Positions 60,784-64,000 of a stretch of 64,000 nt of DNA are shown here, in pieces. Under the pieces are notes generated by a model. That model was not told the origin of the DNA and searched no databases. It saw only the letters and a program-made list of their open reading frames with translations. The position numbers were made by a program, and so were the translations under genes. The DNA is from Rhodoblastus sp. (GTDB taxonomy: Bacteria > Pseudomonadota > Alphaproteobacteria > Rhizobiales > Beijerinckiaceae). The stretch lies in NCBI RefSeq assembly GCF_019449565.1, contig NZ_JAGRPM010000013.1, positions 1-64,000 of the forward strand. Direction: 5' to 3'. The first letter of the stretch is position 1, and the number at the start of each line of letters is the position of its first letter.

Positions 60784-63700
60784 ATGTTGGCTCCTGCTCC
60801 GTCCAAATTCGCCACGCCCGCGCAACATGGCCCGTTGCGCTTTCTGAGCGCCTTGCTGCTGGCCGGCGCGGTGTGGGCCTCGAGCCAGGGCGCGGCGTCC
60901 ACCGCCCTTTATGGCGGCGCGATGGGCGCTCTGGCCTTGCTCGGCTTTTCCATCGCGCTTTCGGGCGCCGGACGTGGGCGGCTCGCCTTCGCCGTCGATT
61001 TCGTCGCCCTGTCCGCGCTCGGCCTGGCGGTCGATCCGCATCTCGCGCTCTGGGCCGCGCCGCAGAATTATCCCGATATACTGCGTCTCTCCCCGGTCGG
61101 GGGCCTTGTCGCAATTCTGCTCTATTACGCGGGAGCGCTGGGCGGCTGGATGACGCGCGGGAAGCGAACCGGCGTCGAAGCCTGCGTCGCTCTGCTGGTC
61201 CTGCCATTCGTGTTCAATCTTCTGCTCGGCCTCGGCTCGCCTCTGCTCGACCGCGCGGCCGGCGCGCTCACCTTCGGCGCGCCGCTGCCGCTGGCGCGCG
61301 TTTTTTTACGCGGCCTCGTTCTCTTTGTCGTCAACGAGGCCATAGTCTATGGCGCCTGCCTCGCCATGGGCCGTCGCGTGGCCCATGGCGCACTACTTCA
61401 CGGCGTCTTGCTGCTCGCCGCTTTCTGCGCCGCCGCTACGCCGCCGATCGCCGCCGCCGGTTCGACGCCCTTTGTCGCCGGACTCGTCGCGCCTTTGCGC
61501 ATCGCGGTTTCCGCTTTCGCGGCGGCGCTGGCGCAGGCAGGGCTGTGGGCCGAGGTCTATCTCGTCACCGCCGTGCTTGGCGATATTTTGCACGACGCGC
61601 CGCCGGTCGGGCGCAAGCTCTATGAGATCTGGCGCACGGGCGCCGCCAAGGGCGCCGTCTATGGCGCGGTCTTCATCGGCCTGCTGCTGGCCTTCGACGC
61701 CTTCATCGGCCAGCCCGAGGCGGTCGCGCTTCTGCTGCGCTCGGGCTCGATCGGAGCGGCGATCGTGGGCGCGCTGCTGTTCCCGCTGGCGCGGACCATT
61801 CTGGAATCGACCGATTCCACGCCGCCCTTCCACAAGCGCCTTGCCGCGCAATATCATTCCGCGAGCAATTTCTGCGCGGGCGCCATTTGCGGAATCGGCC
61901 TGTTGCAAGCGTTCGGGCGCGGGTTGCCCTCGGCGCCGGGCGATGAGCGCTTCCTGTTCGGCTTGGCGGTCGGCGCGCTCGCCTATGTCGGCGCCTTGCT
62001 CTATGGCGATATTTCGGACATGGCCGGCGGGCTGCGCACCCGCCCGCGCGGCTGGCGTCCCTATGCGCTCGGGGCGCTGCTTGGCGGCGTGCTCGGCGGC
62101 GCGATCTCGTGGTATTTCGACCTCGGCCAGCTCGGCGTCGTGCGCGCCCATTTTTTCGATCACGTCGCGGTCAATTACGGCGCGCTGGGCCATGCCGAAA
62201 GCGCTTACGTCATCACGCCCTTCTTCTCGAAATGGGGCGCGACCAATATGGGCATGGTCGAGGGCGGCGTGAAACTGCTCTATCTGGAATCGCTCTCGGG
62301 CGTGATCCAGTGGATTTTCGCCGCGCCTTTGTTCAGCATCAACATCTTCTTCCTGACGGCGCTGCTGAAGCGCGATCTCGCGCCGCTACGCCAGCTGTTC
62401 AGCGCGGAGGGCGCGCGCGCCCTTGCCGACAACGCCATCGTGGTGCTGCGCTGGGGCCTGTGGATGGCGCCGATCATCTATGCCTTCCTCAAGGTCGCGC
62501 CCGATCCGCAATGGTATAATCAGGACGGCCTGATCCGCACGACTGTCGCGACCTATATGAGCGCCGCGCTGCCGCCGTCGCAGTTCCGCGACTGGAGCCT
62601 CGCCGTGTTCACGGCGCTGCTGACCTATGACTGGCTGCGCGTGCTGATCTGGTTCGACCACATGGGCCTTCGCGTCGCCACATTGGTGAACCTGTCCTTC
62701 GTCGGCGGCGACATGGCCGACGAGCGCGCCGCGCGCTTCCTCGGCGCCAAGGCGCGCTCGCGCGTGATCCCGGAAGGCATTCGCCGTTTCGGCACCTGGG
62801 CGCCGCTGCTCATTCCTTTCTACATTCCGCGCGGGGCCGAATGGGACAAGGCCTGGAGCGGTGCGGAGGCGGCGGCGAAGGGGCCGGTCGCCCCGCTCTC
62901 CAGCCTGCTGATCGGCTATGGCCTGTTCGCGCTCGGCGCCTGCCTCGCCTTGACGATCTTCATCCTGACCCGCCCGCGCGCGGGGGCCAAAAGCGCCGCC
63001 GCGACCGGCGCGGTCGGCAACGGCCTGCTCACGCTGAATCTGGGGCGCGACGGACAGGGCTCCTTCCGCGTCGAGGCGGCGGCGCGGCGCGGGCCGCCAA
63101 TCGACATGACCCGCATGGCGGACGATCCGATCCTGCCTCGCGGCGCCTTCCTCTATTTCAGCGAGGCGCGGGAGAGCGGCGCGCCGCGCCTGTGGTCGCT
63201 CGGCAAGGCGCCGACCGGCGCGGGCTTCGGCGAATTCGAGAGCGTGTCGAAGGTCCAGGCCCTTTTACGCGGCGAGCGCAATGGATTGCGCTGCGAGGCC
63301 GTCGTCGAACTGGCGCCGGGCGAGGCCGTCGCAATCTGGCGCGTCCGGCTGACCAACCAGCTCAATGTCGCGCGCAAATTGCGCGTCGCCAGCTATCGCG
63401 ACCTGGTGATGAACGATGGCGGCGTCGAGCGGCGCGACGCGGCCTATAACGCGCTTCATGTCGGCACTTTTTTCGTGCGTCCCCTCGGGGCGATCTTCGC
63501 CCGCAACCGCCTGCTAAAGAATCAGGCCGGCGACTTCGCCGACAAGCGCCTTTCGCGCGAGATCGCCTTCCACGCCGCGCAGCCGAATGAAGCGGCGCGG
63601 CTGATCGGCTATGAAGATTCGCGCGGCCGCTTCTTCGGCCTCGGCCAGCGCCGCGACCCGGATGTGTTCGCGCAGGGCCTGACCCTGCGCGACCCCGCCG

Positions 63701-64000
63701 ACGAAGGCCTGCTCTATACGTTCGAGCCTTGCGCCGCCCTGATGCTGGAGGTCGATCTTCCCGCCGAGGGCGCGATTGAACTGGTCTTCCTCGACGGCTG
63801 GGCCGAAGACGAAGTCAGCGCGGCGAAGCTCATCGCGCGGCATGGCGGCGCGACGCTCGCGCCCGACCAACTGGCCGAAACCTTCGCCCGTCGCCGCGTC
63901 CTCGCGCCCGCCATCGTGCCCGCCGGGGCGCGCTTCGCCTTTTCCGCCGATGGCCGCGAAGTGAAGACCGCGCCGGGAGCGCCGCGCCCCTTCGCCCATG
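60784..64000 (+). CDS. Large polytopic membrane protein fused to a GH94-type domain, cut by window edge
   Basis: At least 1072 aa and still open at the window edge. Residues 1 to ~735 contain at least a dozen hydrophobic segments and large loops ('DHVAVNYGALGHAESAYVIT'), but no GT84-type cyclic-glucan-synthase motif that I can recognise. From ~745 a soluble domain follows: 'ILPRGAFLYFSEARESGAPRLWSLGKAPTG', 'TNQLNVARKLRVASYRDLVM', 'HVGTFFVRPLGAIFARNRLL' and 'GRFFGLGQRRDPDVF', the N-terminal super-sandwich of GH94 phosphorylases and NdvB/ChvB. The catalytic barrel would lie beyond the window. Cyclic-glucan processing or glycoside phosphorolysis is possible. Confidence 0.75.
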   Translation, partial: MLAPAPSKFATPAQHGPLRFLSALLLAGAVWASSQGAASTALYGGAMGALALLGFSIALSGAGRGRLAFAVDFVALSALGLAVDPHLALWAAPQNYPDILRLSPVGGLVAILLYYAGALGGWMTRGKRTGVEACVALLVLPFVFNLLLGLGSPLLDRAAGALTFGAPLPLARVFLRGLVLFVVNEAIVYGACLAMGRRVAHGALLHGVLLLAAFCAAATPPIAAAGSTPFVAGLVAPLRIAVSAFAAALAQAGLWAEVYLVTAVLGDILHDAPPVGRKLYEIWRTGAAKGAVYGAVFIGLLLAFDAFIGQPEAVALLLRSGSIGAAIVGALLFPLARTILESTDSTPPFHKRLAAQYHSASNFCAGAICGIGLLQAFGRGLPSAPGDERFLFGLAVGALAYVGALLYGDISDMAGGLRTRPRGWRPYALGALLGGVLGGAISWYFDLGQLGVVRAHFFDHVAVNYGALGHAESAYVITPFFSKWGATNMGMVEGGVKLLYLESLSGVIQWIFAAPLFSINIFFLTALLKRDLAPLRQLFSAEGARALADNAIVVLRWGLWMAPIIYAFLKVAPDPQWYNQDGLIRTTVATYMSAALPPSQFRDWSLAVFTALLTYDWLRVLIWFDHMGLRVATLVNLSFVGGDMADERAARFLGAKARSRVIPEGIRRFGTWAPLLIPFYIPRGAEWDKAWSGAEAAAKGPVAPLSSLLIGYGLFALGACLALTIFILTRPRAGAKSAAATGAVGNGLLTLNLGRDGQGSFRVEAAARRGPPIDMTRMADDPILPRGAFLYFSEARESGAPRLWSLGKAPTGAGFGEFESVSKVQALLRGERNGLRCEAVVELAPGEAVAIWRVRLTNQLNVARKLRVASYRDLVMNDGGVERRDAAYNALHVGTFFVRPLGAIFARNRLLKNQAGDFADKRLSREIAFHAAQPNEAARLIGYEDSRGRFFGLGQRRDPDVFAQGLTLRDPADEGLLYTFEPCAALMLEVDLPAEGAIELVFLDGWAEDEVSAAKLIARHGGATLAPDQLAETFARRRVLAPAIVPAGARFAFSADGREVKTAPGAPRPFAH

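Overview
The window is chromosomal DNA of a high-GC alphaproteobacterium, most likely Hyphomicrobiales of the Beijerinckiaceae/Methylocystaceae/Rhodoblastus kind. The signs are a squalene-hopene cyclase (hopanoids), a paired DUF485/ActP acetate symporter, a DciA-type DUF721 gene divergent from mutY, alphaproteobacterial-type LexA and NnrR boxes, and protein sequences that read as Hyphomicrobiales throughout. The genus call is inference. Most of the window is densely packed housekeeping sequence with short or overlapping gene junctions.

Layout. 0-4.6 kb: a mobile-element-scarred, lower-GC region with IS-type inverted repeats, a 140-bp direct repeat, an ECF sigma/anti-sigma pair, a small exported protein and an outer-membrane protein. 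4.7-16.9 kb: housekeeping and accessory genes (DciA-like, MutY, Zn-peptidase, two radical SAM enzymes, one with an upstream LexA box, CbpA/CbpM chaperones). 16.9-21.4 kb: a partial denitrification locus: nirK with a C-terminal cytochrome c, nirV, a SCO copper chaperone, an NnrR-like Crp/Fnr regulator, and a chimeric norE-norD gene that looks like the scar of a deleted norCBQ cluster. NnrR-type boxes lie upstream of nirK, of the regulator and of the chimera. 21.5-28 kb: membrane protein, dusA, an HxlR/SDR pair, cobS, moaA.

28-33.6 kb: a bufferin operon bufABC behind an ECF-like promoter, a caspase-fold protein that has lost both catalytic residues and carries eight 25-aa Pro/Ala/Gly repeats, and an L,D-transpeptidase. 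33.8-36.0 kb: tRNA-Val(CAC) followed by a 2.1-kb lower-GC segment that ends in an imperfect copy of the tRNA 3' end; it holds a Bfd-like ferredoxin, a small cytochrome c, a small membrane protein and a gene with a decayed duplicate. 36-64 kb: metabolic genes (gph, gabD, FAH hydrolase, MFS transporter, FMN glutamate-synthase-like protein, ETF-QO, uracil-DNA glycosylase, rnhB, shc, ilvD, actP with its DUF294 and exonuclease partners, enoyl-CoA hydratase, methyltransferase, quinone oxidoreductase, TauE), ending in a large membrane protein fused to a GH94-type domain and cut by the window edge.

Taken together, the nitrite-reduction genes look functional and still carry regulator boxes, while NO reductase is reduced to a fused remnant. 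That is the strongest evolutionary signal here. Cofactor genes (moaA, cobS), respiratory genes (ETF-QO, cytochromes) and DNA-repair genes (mutY, udg, LexA-boxed radical SAM) are otherwise unremarkable. All family assignments come from reading the translated sequence; no database search was run.
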